NCBI RefSeq assembly: GCF_947366995.1
Contig: NZ_CANBCC010000004.1
Location: 38,393 to 102,392, forward strand
DNA: 64,000 nucleotides
Origin: an uncultured Aquabacterium sp.
GTDB lineage: Bacteria; Pseudomonadota; Gammaproteobacteria; Burkholderiales; Burkholderiaceae_C
Direction: 5' to 3'
Shown here: piece after piece, positions 24,124 to 33,103 of the stretch
Position numbering within the stretch: position 1 is the stretch's first letter
Layout: each line of letters opens with the position of its first letter
Notes under the pieces: generated by a model
The model's database searches: none
What the model was told of the DNA's origin: nothing
What the model saw: only the letters and a program-made list of their open reading frames with translations
Translations under genes and position numbers: made by a program

Positions 24124-26328
24124 TCAGGGGCAGACGCGCTCGGCCTTGATGACCACGTTGCAGCGCCGCAGCGCGCGCAGCACGTCCGACAGGTGCTCGG
24201 TGTCGCGCACCGCCACCGTCAGGCGCAGCTCCGCCGTCTGGCCCAGGCGCTCGTCGCCCATCTCGATGTGGGTGATATCGGTTTCGGCCGTGCTGATGGC
24301 CGAGGCCACCTGCGCCAGCACGCCCTTGCCATTGGTGACCGTCACGGCCAGCACGGTTTCGAATGCCCTCGTCGGCTCCTCCGCCCAGCTCACGTCGATC
24401 CAGCGCTCGCTGTCCCGCTCGAACAGGCGTCGTCCCACGCCGCAGTGCTGCGTGTGCACCACCAGGCCCTCGCCGCGGCCCAGATAGCCCGCAATCGGAT
24501 CGCCCGGCACGGGCGTACAGCACGGCGCCAGGCGCACGGTGGCGCCCTCGCTGCCGTCGATCACCACCGAGCCCTGCGTCGGCGCCTCGGCCGCCGCAAA
24601 TCGGCCCAGCGTCAGCGTCAGCGCGTCCGGCCGCTCGCCCGACTCGGCCATCAGCTGTGCCAGGCGTTTGGCCACCATGGGCGCGATCTTGCGGCCCAGG
24701 CCGATGTCGATCAGCAGTTCGCGCTGGCTGCGGTTGCCGCCCCAGCGCACCAGGTTCTGCCAGAGGGCACCTTCCGCACCCGGACTCTCGTCGTCGCCAC
24801 TGGGCAGCGTGAGCCCCTCGGCACGCAACGCCTGCGCCAGCAGCTTCTCGCCCAGCTCCAGTGACTCCTCCGCCTCCATCGCCTTCAGATAGCTGCGGAT
24901 CTTGGAGCGAGCCCGGCCCGTGCGCACGAAATTCAGCCAGCCCGGATTCGGCCGCGCGCTCGGTGCCGTGATGATCTCGACCACGTCGCCGCTGTGCAGT
25001 TGCGAGCGCAACGGCACCGGCTCCCCATTGACCTTGGCCGAGACGCAGCGGTCGCCCACCCCCGAGTGGATGGCGTAGGCAAAGTCCACCGGCGTCGCGC
25101 CCTTGGGCAGCGCCACGATGCGCGACTTCGGCGTGAGCACATACACCGACTCCGGGAACAGGTCGATCTTCAGGTGCTCGAGGAATTCCGCCGAATCCCG
25201 CGTCTCGTGCTGGATGTCGATCAACGACTGCAGCCACACCGCCGCCTGCTGCGGCGACGCATCGCCGGGCTCCTCCTGCTCCTTGTACATCCAGTGCGCC
25301 GCAATGCCCTTCTCGGCCACCGCGTGCATGGCTTGCGAGCGGATCTGGAACTCCACCGCCGTGCCCACCGGGTTCACGAGCGTGGTGTGCAGCGACTGGT
25401 AGCCGTTGGCCTTCGAGATCGCGATGTAGTCCTTGAAGCGCCCCGGCAGCGGCTTGTAGAGCTGGTGCAGCACGCCCAGCGCCGTGTAGCACTCCAGCAG
25501 TTCGTTGGTCACGATGCGAAAACCGAAGATGTCGCTGACCTGCGCGAAGCTCAGGTTCTTCTCGACCATCTTGTGATAGATCGAGTAGACCGTCTTCTCG
25601 CGGCCGTACACCTCCACGTGCATGCCGGCCGCGTCGAACGCTTCCTGCACTTCCTTGCGGATGCGCTCGACCAGATCCCGCCGGTTGCCGCGGGTCTTCT
25701 TCACGGCCTTGGCCAGCACCCCGTAACGCCACGGGTTGATGTACTGGAAGGAAAGCTCCTGCAGCTCCCGGTAGGTCTGGTTCAGCCCCAGCCGGTGCGC
25801 AATCGGCACGTAGATTTCCAGCGTTTCCCGGGCGATGCGGGCGCGCTTGTGCGCCACCATCGCGGCCATCGTCCGCATGTTGTGCAGCCGATCGGCCAGC
25901 TTGATCAGGATGACGCGCACATCGCGCGCCATGGCCAGCAGCATCTTGCGGAAAGACTCAGCCTGCGACTCCTCCTTCGTCGAGAAGTGCAGTTTGTCGA
26001 GCTTGGTCAGCCCGTCGACCAGCTCGGCCGTGGGCGCCCCGAAACGCTCGATCAGCTCGACCTTGGTGACCCCGCAGTCCTCCATCGCGTCGTGCATCAG
26101 CGCCGCCATAATGGCTTGCGCGTCCAGCTTCCAGTCGGCGCACAGGCCGGCCACCGCAATCGGATGCGTGATGTAGGGCTCGCCGCTGGCGCGGAACTGC
26201 CCCAGGTGGGCCTCGTCGGCAAACCGGTAGGCGTCCCGCACACGGCGGATGTCAGCCTCGTCCAGGTAATCGAGCTTGTGGGTCAGCGCGGCAAAAGAAG
26301 CCGCCGCGGCGTCAGTGGCCAGGGTCAT
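24124..26328 (-). CDS. spoT: Bifunctional (p)ppGpp synthetase/hydrolase SpoT
   Basis: With the ATG at 26328 the protein has 734 residues. The HD hydrolase site is intact (H55 in YITHPIAV, H79-D80 in ALMHDAMED, LADRLHNMRT). The synthetase has GREKTVYSIYHKM and the bifunctional-type RFKD motif (the RelA-only type is EFDD). TGS (VYVLTPKSRIVALPKGATPVDFAY), helical and ACT regions follow to the C-terminus. It makes and degrades ppGpp and pppGpp. The start is uncertain: the frame extends to a TTG at 26391, inside a hairpin, and neither has a good ribosome site. rpoZ lies upstream on the same strand, as in many proteobacteria (rpoZ-spoT). Confidence 0.93.
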   Translation of the reverse strand: MTLATDAAAASFAALTHKLDYLDEADIRRVRDAYRFADEAHLGQFRASGEPYITHPIAVAGLCADWKLDAQAIMAALMHDAMEDCGVTKVELIERFGAPTAELVDGLTKLDKLHFSTKEESQAESFRKMLLAMARDVRVILIKLADRLHNMRTMAAMVAHKRARIARETLEIYVPIAHRLGLNQTYRELQELSFQYINPWRYGVLAKAVKKTRGNRRDLVERIRKEVQEAFDAAGMHVEVYGREKTVYSIYHKMVEKNLSFAQVSDIFGFRIVTNELLECYTALGVLHQLYKPLPGRFKDYIAISKANGYQSLHTTLVNPVGTAVEFQIRSQAMHAVAEKGIAAHWMYKEQEEPGDASPQQAAVWLQSLIDIQHETRDSAEFLEHLKIDLFPESVYVLTPKSRIVALPKGATPVDFAYAIHSGVGDRCVSAKVNGEPVPLRSQLHSGDVVEIITAPSARPNPGWLNFVRTGRARSKIRSYLKAMEAEESLELGEKLLAQALRAEGLTLPSGDDESPGAEGALWQNLVRWGGNRSQRELLIDIGLGRKIAPMVAKRLAQLMAESGERPDALTLTLGRFAAAEAPTQGSVVIDGSEGATVRLAPCCTPVPGDPIAGYLGRGEGLVVHTQHCGVGRRLFERDSERWIDVSWAEEPTRAFETVLAVTVTNGKGVLAQVASAISTAETDITHIEMGDERLGQTAELRLTVAVRDTEHLSDVLRALRRCNVVIKAERVCP

Positions 26329-26390
26329 GTCCTGAATGTAGCGCGAGCGCAAGTCCCCTGGGGACGTCAGGCTCTCGGGAAACAACGACA

Positions 26391-26412
26391 AAGGCCCGCC
26401 GAGGCGGGCCTT
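26391..26412 (-). terminator. Palindromic hairpin between rpoZ and spoT
   Basis: AAGGCCCGCC and GGCGGGCCTT form a perfect 10-base-pair stem with a two-base loop. It lies 25 bases after rpoZ and 62 bases before the spoT ATG. There is only a short T stretch on the minus strand, so it may attenuate rather than end transcription into spoT. Confidence 0.55.
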
Positions 26413-26437
26413 GTGTGGCGTGCAGAGCCAGGCTGGA

Positions 26438-26641
26438 TCAGGTCGGAACCTTGCGCAGCATTTCCAGGCCGACCTGGCCCGCGGCGATCTCGCGCAGGGC
26501 GGTCACGCTCGGCTTGTTGCGGGTGTCGATCTTGGGCGTGTGACCCTGGCTCAGCATGCGGGCGCGGTAGGTTGCGGCCAGCACGAGTTGGAAGCGGTTC
26601 GGGATCTTCTGCAGGCAGTCTTCGACGGTGATGCGGGCCAT
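26438..26641 (-). CDS. rpoZ: RNA polymerase omega subunit
   Basis: The protein has 67 residues and begins [13 protein letters not shown]. Omega binds the beta-prime subunit and helps assembly and ppGpp response. The family motif [14 protein letters not shown] and the conserved [10 protein letters not shown] block are present, and the length fits the short betaproteobacterial form. The ATG at 26641 is the family start; an ATG nine codons upstream adds MPVHPSESP. Position between gmk and spoT is the typical gmk-rpoZ-spoT order. Confidence 0.96.
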   Translation of the reverse strand: MARITVEDCLQKIPNRFQLVLAATYRARMLSQGHTPKIDTRNKPSVTALREIAAGQVGLEMLRKVPT

Positions 26642-26706
26642 GGGGCTCTCCGAAGGGTGAACCGGCAAACCGGTTCGTGTTCAGGTTTTGTCCAGGACAA
26701 GCCCGG

Positions 26707-27378
26707 TCAAACCAGATTGAGGGCGCGAAACACAACAGACTTGTTGCGGCGCTGAGCAGCGTATTTTAACCGCTGCGCGTGAACAATGGCTTTCAGATCG
26801 AACAAAGCCGACTCGAACAGCGCGTTGACCACCACGAAATCGAAGTGCTGCGCCTGCGCCACCTCGATGCGGGCATTGGCCATGCGCACGTCGATCACAT
26901 CGGGCGCGTCCTCGCCGCGACGGTTCAGACGCTGCAAAAGCTCTTCGTAACTGGGTGGCAGGATGAAGATCAGGATGGCAGTCGGGAAGATCTGCTTGAT
27001 CTGCAGCGCGCCCTGCCAGTCGATCTCCAGCACCACATCCTCGCCGTGCTGGATGCGCTCCTCGATCGCCTTGCGGGACGTGCCGTAGCAGTTGCCGTGC
27101 ACCTCGGCATGTTCGAAGAAGTCGCCATGTTCCACCATGGCGTTGAACTCGTCCTTGGACACGAACCAGTACTCGCGACCGTGCTGCTCCTGACCGCGCG
27201 GCTTGCGGGTGGTGTGCGAGACGCTGACCTGCAGGCGCGAGTCCAGCTCGAGCAGCGCCTTCACCAGGCTGGATTTGCCCGTGCCACTGGGGGCCGAGAC
27301 CACGAAGAGGTTGCCGGGGTAGTCCATGTCACTGACCGGGGCGATGGGGGTGGGATGAGACACGTTATCGGCACTCAT
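26707..27378 (-). CDS. gmk: Guanylate kinase
   Basis: The protein has 223 residues. It phosphorylates GMP to GDP with ATP. The P-loop is [13 protein letters not shown], followed by [13 protein letters not shown] (GMP-binding) and [10 protein letters not shown], then [13 protein letters not shown] and RRGED. About 18 N-terminal residues precede the usual start of the fold. It overlaps yicC by four bases (ATGA on the minus strand), so translation is coupled. The order yicC-gmk-rpoZ-spoT is widespread in proteobacteria. Confidence 0.97.
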   Translation of the reverse strand: MSADNVSHPTPIAPVSDMDYPGNLFVVSAPSGTGKSSLVKALLELDSRLQVSVSHTTRKPRGQEQHGREYWFVSKDEFNAMVEHGDFFEHAEVHGNCYGTSRKAIEERIQHGEDVVLEIDWQGALQIKQIFPTAILIFILPPSYEELLQRLNRRGEDAPDVIDVRMANARIEVAQAQHFDFVVVNALFESALFDLKAIVHAQRLKYAAQRRNKSVVFRALNLV

Positions 27379-28313
27379 TCAAGGTTCTGAACCTGCTCGC
27401 GCATCTGCTCGATCAGGACCTTCATGTCGACCGACACCTGCGTCAGCTCCAGCGCTGCGGCCTTCGAGCCCAGCGTGTTGGCCTCGCGGTGCAGCTCCTG
27501 GATGAGGAAGTCCAGGCGCTTGCCCACTTCGCCGCCCTTCTTCAGCAGCCGACCGATCTCGTCGAGGTGGGCCTTCAGGCGCTGCAGTTCTTCGTCCACG
27601 TCGATGCGCAGCGCGTAGGCAGCCGCCTCGCTCAGCGCGCGCTCCTGTGCGGCCTCGGGCGTGACGGTGCCGCCCACGGCCTTCAGGGCCTCCTCGTACT
27701 TCTGCACGAAGCGCTCCTGCTGGCGTTGCACGGCCTGAGGCACCAGCGGCTCGGCCTGGGCGGCCAGCGCCTTCAGCCCCTTGAGCTTGTCCTGCAGCAC
27801 GGCCACCAGGCGGGCGCCTTCACGCTCGCGGGCCTCCTTCATGGCCTCGATGCACTGGCGGGCCGCCTGCATGGCGACCTCTTCCAGGCGGGCAGCCGGC
27901 GCGGCTGCACGGCACCAGTTCAGCACCTCGTTCACACTCAAGGGCGCAGCCTTGGGCAGCCAGTTCTGCACCGTGCCTTCCAGGCGTGCCAGCGTGTGCA
28001 ACTGGTCGGGCTGAGGCTGGGGCCACCCGGCGTCGGCCGCGCGCTGCGGCTGCAGGCGGAACTCCATCTTGCCGCGCTTGAACGACGCCGTGACCAGCTC
28101 GCGCAGCGCGGGCTCCAGCCCCCGGAACTCGTCGGCGAGCTTGAAGCTCAGATCGAGGAAACGGCTGTTGACCGAGCGCAACTCCGCGCCGACCGAGCCA
28201 CTGAGGCCCTTGCGCGACGCCGATGGCGTGTCGGAATCCTCGCCGTGCTCACCACCCTGGTCGGGCAAGGACGCCGCCGCACTGGCGAAGCCGGTCATAC
28301 TGTAGACTGACAT
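27375..28313 (-). CDS. yicC: YicC-family endoribonuclease
   Basis: The protein has 312 residues. The N-terminal signature [11 protein letters not shown] and the C-terminal block ([21 protein letters not shown], read as two pieces) mark the YicC/YloC family. E. coli YicC degrades the small RNA RyhB, acting with PNPase. A low-complexity insert at ~18-40 ([15 protein letters not shown]) separates the first strand from the rest and is not in short family members. The start ATG lies only 29 bases from the divergent kinase start. Confidence 0.9.
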   Translation of the reverse strand: MSVYSMTGFASAAASLPDQGGEHGEDSDTPSASRKGLSGSVGAELRSVNSRFLDLSFKLADEFRGLEPALRELVTASFKRGKMEFRLQPQRAADAGWPQPQPDQLHTLARLEGTVQNWLPKAAPLSVNEVLNWCRAAAPAARLEEVAMQAARQCIEAMKEAREREGARLVAVLQDKLKGLKALAAQAEPLVPQAVQRQQERFVQKYEEALKAVGGTVTPEAAQERALSEAAAYALRIDVDEELQRLKAHLDEIGRLLKKGGEVGKRLDFLIQELHREANTLGSKAAALELTQVSVDMKVLIEQMREQVQNLE

Positions 28314-28342
28314 GGTTACTTGACACCGGACAAAACTCGATT

Positions 28343-29311
28343 ATGTCAAAGCCCAAACCCGCCCCGTTGCCCTCGGGCACCGTCGTGGGTGGCTACCAGG
28401 TGGTCAAGAAGCTCGCTGCTGGCGGCTTCGGCGTCGTTTACCTCGCCGAAGACCCCGAAAAACGCCTGGTCGCCCTCAAGGAATACCTGCCCGCCTCGCT
28501 GGCCGAGCGCTCGCCCGGCGAGCTGATTCCGCGCGTCAAGCCCGACAAGCAGCCGCTGTACCGTCTGGGTCTCAAGAGTTTCTTCGAAGAAGGCCGCTCG
28601 CTGGCGCAAATCGCGCACCCCAGCGTGGTCTCGGTGCTCAACTTCTTCCGCGAAAACGAAACCGTCTACATGGTGATGAACTACCTGCAGGGTGACACCC
28701 TCCAGGACTTCATCGTCACCGCCCGCGACCTCAAGCGCGACAAGGTCTTCCGCGAATCCACGATCCGCAGCCTGTTCGACGAGATCCTGCGCGGCCTGCG
28801 CATCGTGCACCAGCACAAGATGCTGCACCTCGACATCAAACCGGCCAACATCTTCATCACGAACGACAACAAGGCAGTGCTGCTGGATTTCGGCGCCGCG
28901 CGCGAGGTGCTGTCCAAGGAAGGCAACTTCATTCGCCCGATGTACACGCCCGGCTTTGCCGCGCCCGAGATGTACCGTCGCGATGGCTCGCTGGGGCCCT
29001 GGACCGACATCTACGCCATTGGTGCCTGCATCTACGCCTGCATGCAGGGCTACCCGCCCAACGACGCCCCGCAGCGTCTTGAAAAAGACCGTCTCGGGTT
29101 GTCCCTCTCGCGGCTGCGCAACGTCTATTCGGATAACCTGCTGGAGGTGACCGAGTGGTGCATGTCGCTCGACCCGCTGGCCCGTCCGCAGAGCGTTTTC
29201 GCGCTGCAGAAGGAACTGGCGCGTGAAACCGAACGTCGCTACTCGAAACTCACCTTTGCCGAGCGCGTGAAACTCCAGATTGAAAACCTCAAGACCGGTA
29301 CCAAAGCATGA
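28343..29311 (+). CDS. Hanks-type serine/threonine protein kinase
   Basis: The protein has 322 residues and no membrane segment or extracellular domain. The glycine loop is LAAGGFGVVYLA (~24-35), the ATP lysine is K46 in VALKEYL, and the DFG motif reads LDFGAAR. The catalytic loop is HLDIKPANI, so the Arg of HRD is replaced by Leu (a non-RD type), which in other kinases goes with activation-loop-independent activity. APEMY marks the APE motif. It overlaps the PP2C phosphatase by four bases, so the pair should act on the same targets. The targets are not evident from context. In-frame codons upstream overlap yicC and are not used. Confidence 0.93.
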   Translation: MSKPKPAPLPSGTVVGGYQVVKKLAAGGFGVVYLAEDPEKRLVALKEYLPASLAERSPGELIPRVKPDKQPLYRLGLKSFFEEGRSLAQIAHPSVVSVLNFFRENETVYMVMNYLQGDTLQDFIVTARDLKRDKVFRESTIRSLFDEILRGLRIVHQHKMLHLDIKPANIFITNDNKAVLLDFGAAREVLSKEGNFIRPMYTPGFAAPEMYRRDGSLGPWTDIYAIGACIYACMQGYPPNDAPQRLEKDRLGLSLSRLRNVYSDNLLEVTEWCMSLDPLARPQSVFALQKELARETERRYSKLTFAERVKLQIENLKTGTKA

Positions 29312-30246
29312 GGTTCTCCGTTTATCAGATCAGCCGCAAGGGCGGCCGCGAGAAGAACGAAGACCGCATGGGCTACTGCTACACGCGGGACTCCGGTCTG
29401 TTCGCGCTGGCCGACGGCATGGGCGGCCACCCAGAGGGCGAAATGGCCTCGCAGCTTGCGCTGCAGACGATGGCCGCGCTCTTTCAGCGCGATGCCCGCC
29501 CCACGCTGGCCGACCCGATCCGCTTTCTGCAGGACGCCGTCATGGCGGGCCACCACCAGTTGCTGCGCTATGCCAGCGAAAAAGGCCTGATCGACACGCC
29601 GCGCACCACCATCGTCGCCTGCATCCTGCAGGGCAATGCCGCCTACTGGGCTCATTGCGGTGACTCGCGCCTGTACTTCGTGCGCGGCGACAAGCTGATC
29701 GCTCGCACCCGCGACCACTCCTACTCCGAACTGCAGCAGACCCTGTCGACCGTGGTGCCGCTCAACGAGCGCTACAACCGCAACGTGCTGTTCACCTGCC
29801 TGGGCAGCCCCGGCAAGCCGGTCGTCGACACCGCCGGCCCGCTGCTGCTGCAGGAGGGTGACCGTGTCCTGCTGTGTTCCGATGGCCTCTGGGGTACGGT
29901 CGATGACGAGGTCATCACGCACCACATGGCCACCCGCACGATCTCGGATGCCGTGCCCGAACTGGTCGAAGAAGCGCTGCGCAACGGCGGCCCGAAGTGC
30001 GACAACGTGACCGTCATCGCGATGGAATGGGAATCGGCCAGCCACGAAGACACGCGCGGAATCTCGACCGACACGCTGGGCGACGAGGTGTTTGCTTCCA
30101 CCATCCAGGCCAGCGTCGGCAACGCCACCGGGCCGGGTAACATCGTCGAAGCCGACGACCTGGACGAGGCCGAGATCGAGCGCTCCATCCGCGAGATCAA
30201 CGAGGCCATCCGCCGCTCAGCCGCCGCGGCCGCCCGCAAGACCTGA
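29308..30246 (+). CDS. PP2C-type serine/threonine phosphatase
   Basis: The protein has 312 residues. All metal-binding motifs of the PPM family are present: KNEDR near residue 17, [10 protein letters not shown] (~35-44), [17 protein letters not shown] and [10 protein letters not shown] ~60-residue acidic tail ([14 protein letters not shown]) extends past the catalytic domain. The ATGA overlap with the kinase gene shows tight coupling, so it probably reverses that kinase's phosphorylations. A terminator ends the unit. Confidence 0.94.
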   Translation: MRFSVYQISRKGGREKNEDRMGYCYTRDSGLFALADGMGGHPEGEMASQLALQTMAALFQRDARPTLADPIRFLQDAVMAGHHQLLRYASEKGLIDTPRTTIVACILQGNAAYWAHCGDSRLYFVRGDKLIARTRDHSYSELQQTLSTVVPLNERYNRNVLFTCLGSPGKPVVDTAGPLLLQEGDRVLLCSDGLWGTVDDEVITHHMATRTISDAVPELVEEALRNGGPKCDNVTVIAMEWESASHEDTRGISTDTLGDEVFASTIQASVGNATGPGNIVEADDLDEAEIERSIREINEAIRRSAAAAARKT

Positions 30247-30269
30247 GCGCGCCCGACACACCATCCTCC

Positions 30270-30306
30270 GAGGGCACGGCCACACGCACGTGCCCTCTTT
30301 GTTTTT
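30270..30306 (+). terminator. Terminator of the kinase-phosphatase unit
   Basis: GAGGGCACG pairs with CGTGCCCTC around a 10-base loop, followed by TTTGTTTTT. It separates the kinase-phosphatase pair from rph. Confidence 0.85.
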
Positions 30307-30334
30307 GACGACCGATTCCGACACAGGAGCCCCC

Positions 30335-31069
30335 ATGGCCTTCCAACGCCCCCACGGCCGCGCCGCCGACGCACTGCGCCCGCTGACCATCACCCGCGGC
30401 TACACCCGCCACGCCGAAGGCTCGGTGCTCATCTGTTTCGGTGACACCAAGGTGCTGTGCACCGCCTCGGTAGAAGAAAAAGTGCCGCCGCACAAGCGCG
30501 GCAGCGGCGAAGGCTGGGTCACCGCCGAGTACGGCATGCTGCCCCGCTCCACCCACACCCGCAGCGACCGCGAAGCCGCCCGGGGCAAGCAGAGCGGCCG
30601 CACGCAGGAAATCCAGCGCCTGATCGGCCGCAGCCTGCGCGCCGTGGTCGACCTGACCAAGCTGGGCGAGCGCTCCATCGTGCTCGACTGCGACGTGATC
30701 CAGGCCGATGGCGGCACCCGCACCGCCGCCATCACCGGGGCCTACGTGGCGCTGATGGACGCGGTCAACGGCCTGCTGGCCAGCGGCAAGCTCACTGACA
30801 ACCCGGTGCGCCAGCCCGTGGCCGCCATCAGCGTCGGCATTGTCGAAGGCACGCCGCTGCTCGACCTTGAATACGTCGAAGACTCCGCCTGCGACACCGA
30901 CATGAACGTCGTCATGACCGGCGCCGGTCACTTCGTCGAGGTGCAGGGCACGGCCGAAGGCGTGGCCTTCACACGCGCCGAGATGGACCAGCTGCTGGCC
31001 CTGGCCGACAAGGGCATCCGCGAGCTGATCGCCGCCCAGGCCGCCGCCCTCGCCCAGCCGCTCGCCTGA
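30335..31069 (+). CDS. rph: Ribonuclease PH
   Basis: The protein has 244 residues. This phosphorolytic 3'-5' exonuclease trims tRNA 3' ends. The start is [19 protein letters not shown], with the active-site segment [19 protein letters not shown] (read as two pieces), [12 protein letters not shown] and [16 protein letters not shown]. The length is normal. AGGAG precedes the ATG by seven bases. rdgB and hemW follow in the same direction, a usual order in betaproteobacteria. Confidence 0.97.
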   Translation: MAFQRPHGRAADALRPLTITRGYTRHAEGSVLICFGDTKVLCTASVEEKVPPHKRGSGEGWVTAEYGMLPRSTHTRSDREAARGKQSGRTQEIQRLIGRSLRAVVDLTKLGERSIVLDCDVIQADGGTRTAAITGAYVALMDAVNGLLASGKLTDNPVRQPVAAISVGIVEGTPLLDLEYVEDSACDTDMNVVMTGAGHFVEVQGTAEGVAFTRAEMDQLLALADKGIRELIAAQAAALAQPLA

Positions 31070-31102
31070 GCACGTATCCGTCCCCCTGCCCGGTCTGCCG
31101 CC

Positions 31103-31792
31103 ATGCCACGCCAACTCATCCTCGCCTCGAACAACGCCAAGAAGCTGCGCGAGCTGCAAGCGCTGATCGCCCCGCTGGGGGTCGATCTGGTCACGCAGGG
31201 CGCGCTGGGCATCGCCGAGGCGGAAGAACCCCACGTCACCTTCGTCGAGAACGCACTGGCCAAGGCCCGCCATGCCGCCCGCGAGGGCAACGGGCCGGCG
31301 CTGGCCGACGACTCCGGCCTGTGTGTCGATGCGCTGGGTGGCGCGCCGGGTGTGCGCTCGGCCCGCTACGCCGTCGACGCGGGGCGGGTGCCCGAAGGCG
31401 CCGGCCGGGACGTGATCGACCCGGCCAACAACGCCTGGCTGCTGGCCCAGATGGCCCCTCTGACACAAGCAGCCCAGCGCCGCGCGCACTTCACCTGCCT
31501 GCTTGTGGCGGTGCGCCACGCCGACGACCCCGAGCCGCTGATCGCAGAAGGCCACTGGTCGGGCGAGTTGCTGACCGCGCCGCAAGGCGAGCACGGCTTC
31601 GGCTACGACCCGCTGCTGTGGATTCCGACGCACGGCATGAGTGCCGCGCAGCTTCCGCCCGACATCAAGAACGGCATCAGCCACCGCGCGGTGGCCTGCC
31701 AGCGCCTGCGCGACATGATGCGCCTCCGCTGGGGCCTAGATGCCCCAGCCGCCGCAGACGCCCCCGCCGCATGGCCCTGGCAGGGCGCCTGA
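31103..31792 (+). CDS. rdgB: XTP/dITP pyrophosphatase (RdgB/HAM1)
   Basis: The protein has 229 residues. It hydrolyses ITP, dITP and XTP to monophosphates to keep deaminated purines out of DNA and RNA. The N-terminal SNNAKKLRELQ, the metal site TFVENALAKARHAA, ADDSGLCVDALGGAPG, and the C-terminal FGYDPL and SHRA motifs are all present. The C-terminus carries an Ala/Pro-rich extension of about 20 residues not needed for the fold. It lies 33 bases after rph. Confidence 0.96.
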   Translation: MPRQLILASNNAKKLRELQALIAPLGVDLVTQGALGIAEAEEPHVTFVENALAKARHAAREGNGPALADDSGLCVDALGGAPGVRSARYAVDAGRVPEGAGRDVIDPANNAWLLAQMAPLTQAAQRRAHFTCLLVAVRHADDPEPLIAEGHWSGELLTAPQGEHGFGYDPLLWIPTHGMSAAQLPPDIKNGISHRAVACQRLRDMMRLRWGLDAPAAADAPAAWPWQGA

Positions 31793-31828
31793 CACGCCTG
31801 CGACCGCTTCTAGACGCACGGCACAGCC

Positions 31829-33025
31829 ATGATCACCTTGCAACGCCCCGGCGCACTCAGCGCCCTGCCCCCGCTTTCACTGTACGTGCACCTGCCCTGG
31901 TGCCTGCGCAAGTGCCCCTACTGCGACTTCAACAGCCATGAGGTGCGCGAGCCTGGCGGGGCGGCCGTGCTGTCGCCCGACATCGAAACCCGCTACCTCG
32001 ACGCCCTGCGCGCCGACCTTGAAAGCGCGCTGCCGCTGATCTGGGGACGGCGCGTCCACTCCGTCTTCATCGGGGGCGGCACGCCCAGCCTGTTCAGCCC
32101 AGCCGGCATCGATCGCCTGCTGGCCGACGTGCGTGCGCGCCTGCCGCTCGACGCCCAGGCCGAGATCACCCTGGAGGCCAACCCCGGCACCTTCGAGAAG
32201 GACCGTTTCCGCGCCTTCCGCGCCGCCGGGGTCAACCGCCTGTCGATCGGTGTGCAGAGCTTCGATGACGCCAAGCTGCAGGCCCTGGGCCGCATCCACA
32301 GCCGCGACCAGGCCCTGGCGGCCATCGACGAGGCCCGCGCCTGCTTCGACACCTTCAACATCGACCTGATGTATGCGCTGCCCGGTCAGACCCTGGCCGA
32401 CCTGCATGCCGACCTGGATCTCGCCCTGGCCCAGCAGCCACCGCATCTGTCGCTCTACCACCTGACCATGGAGCCCAACACCGTGTTCGGCTCCCGCCCG
32501 CCCGAAGGCCTGCCAGACGACGACACGGCGTTCGACATGCTGGACGTGGTCACCGAGCGCACCGCGCAGGCCGGCCTGCAGCGCTACGAGGTTTCGGCCT
32601 ACGCCCGCCCGGGCCACCGCTGCTGGCACAACCTGAACTACTGGCAGTACGGCGACTACCTCGGCATCGGCGCCGGCGCCCACAGCAAGCTGAGCTTTCC
32701 TGACCGCATCGTGCGGCAGGTGCGCTGGCGCGAGCCCGGCACCTACATGGACAAGGCGACGCAGGGGCAGGCCTGCTCGAACGAGACCCCGGTGGCGCTG
32801 GCCGACCGCCCGTTCGAATTCATGATGAACGCGTTGCGCCTGAAGGACGGTTTCGAGTTCGACCGCTACACCGAGCGCACCGGCCTCACGCTGGCCAGCA
32901 TCCAGGGCCCGCTCGCCGAGGCCGAGGCCAAGGGCCTGCTGGCCCGCGACCTCACACGCGCCTGGCCCACCGCGCGCGGCTTCGACTTCCTCAGTGACCT
33001 GCAGGGCCTCTTCCTGAAGGACTGA
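31829..33025 (+). CDS. hemW: Heme chaperone HemW (radical SAM, coproporphyrinogen-oxidase-like)
   Basis: The protein has 398 residues. The radical-SAM cluster is C25-xxx-C29-xx-C32 (PWCLRKCPYCDFN), followed by FIGGGTPSLF, ITLEANPGTFE and LSIGVQSFDDAKLQALGR. The HemW-type C-terminal half has HNLNYWQYGDYLGIGAGAHS. HemW delivers heme to membrane targets, in contrast to HemN, which oxidises coproporphyrinogen; HemN has an extra cysteine residue (CxxxCxxCxC), and here the residue after YCD is F, fitting HemW. The gene order rph-rdgB-hemW is conserved. The stop precedes a convergent terminator of fadD. Confidence 0.93.
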   Translation: MITLQRPGALSALPPLSLYVHLPWCLRKCPYCDFNSHEVREPGGAAVLSPDIETRYLDALRADLESALPLIWGRRVHSVFIGGGTPSLFSPAGIDRLLADVRARLPLDAQAEITLEANPGTFEKDRFRAFRAAGVNRLSIGVQSFDDAKLQALGRIHSRDQALAAIDEARACFDTFNIDLMYALPGQTLADLHADLDLALAQQPPHLSLYHLTMEPNTVFGSRPPEGLPDDDTAFDMLDVVTERTAQAGLQRYEVSAYARPGHRCWHNLNYWQYGDYLGIGAGAHSKLSFPDRIVRQVRWREPGTYMDKATQGQACSNETPVALADRPFEFMMNALRLKDGFEFDRYTERTGLTLASIQGPLAEAEAKGLLARDLTRAWPTARGFDFLSDLQGLFLKD

Positions 33026-33028
33026 CAC

Positions 33029-33057
33029 AAAAAAGCCGCTGGCTCACACCAGCGGCT
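33029..33057 (-). terminator. Terminator of fadD
   Basis: On the minus strand AGCCGCTGG, loop TGTGAG, CCAGCGGCT is followed by TTTTT. On the plus strand no T-run follows, so it serves fadD, though the stem could also slow transcription leaving hemW. Confidence 0.85.
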
Positions 33058-33103
33058 GGGTCCGGTTTCGCCAGCCAGGGCTTGCCCGGCCGGGGCGCGG
33101 CGA

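Noticed and set aside
28314..28342. TTGACA in the yicC-kinase gap as a -35 of the kinase gene
   Set aside because: The matching -10 would lie on or past the start codon of the kinase, so the position is impossible for this gene.
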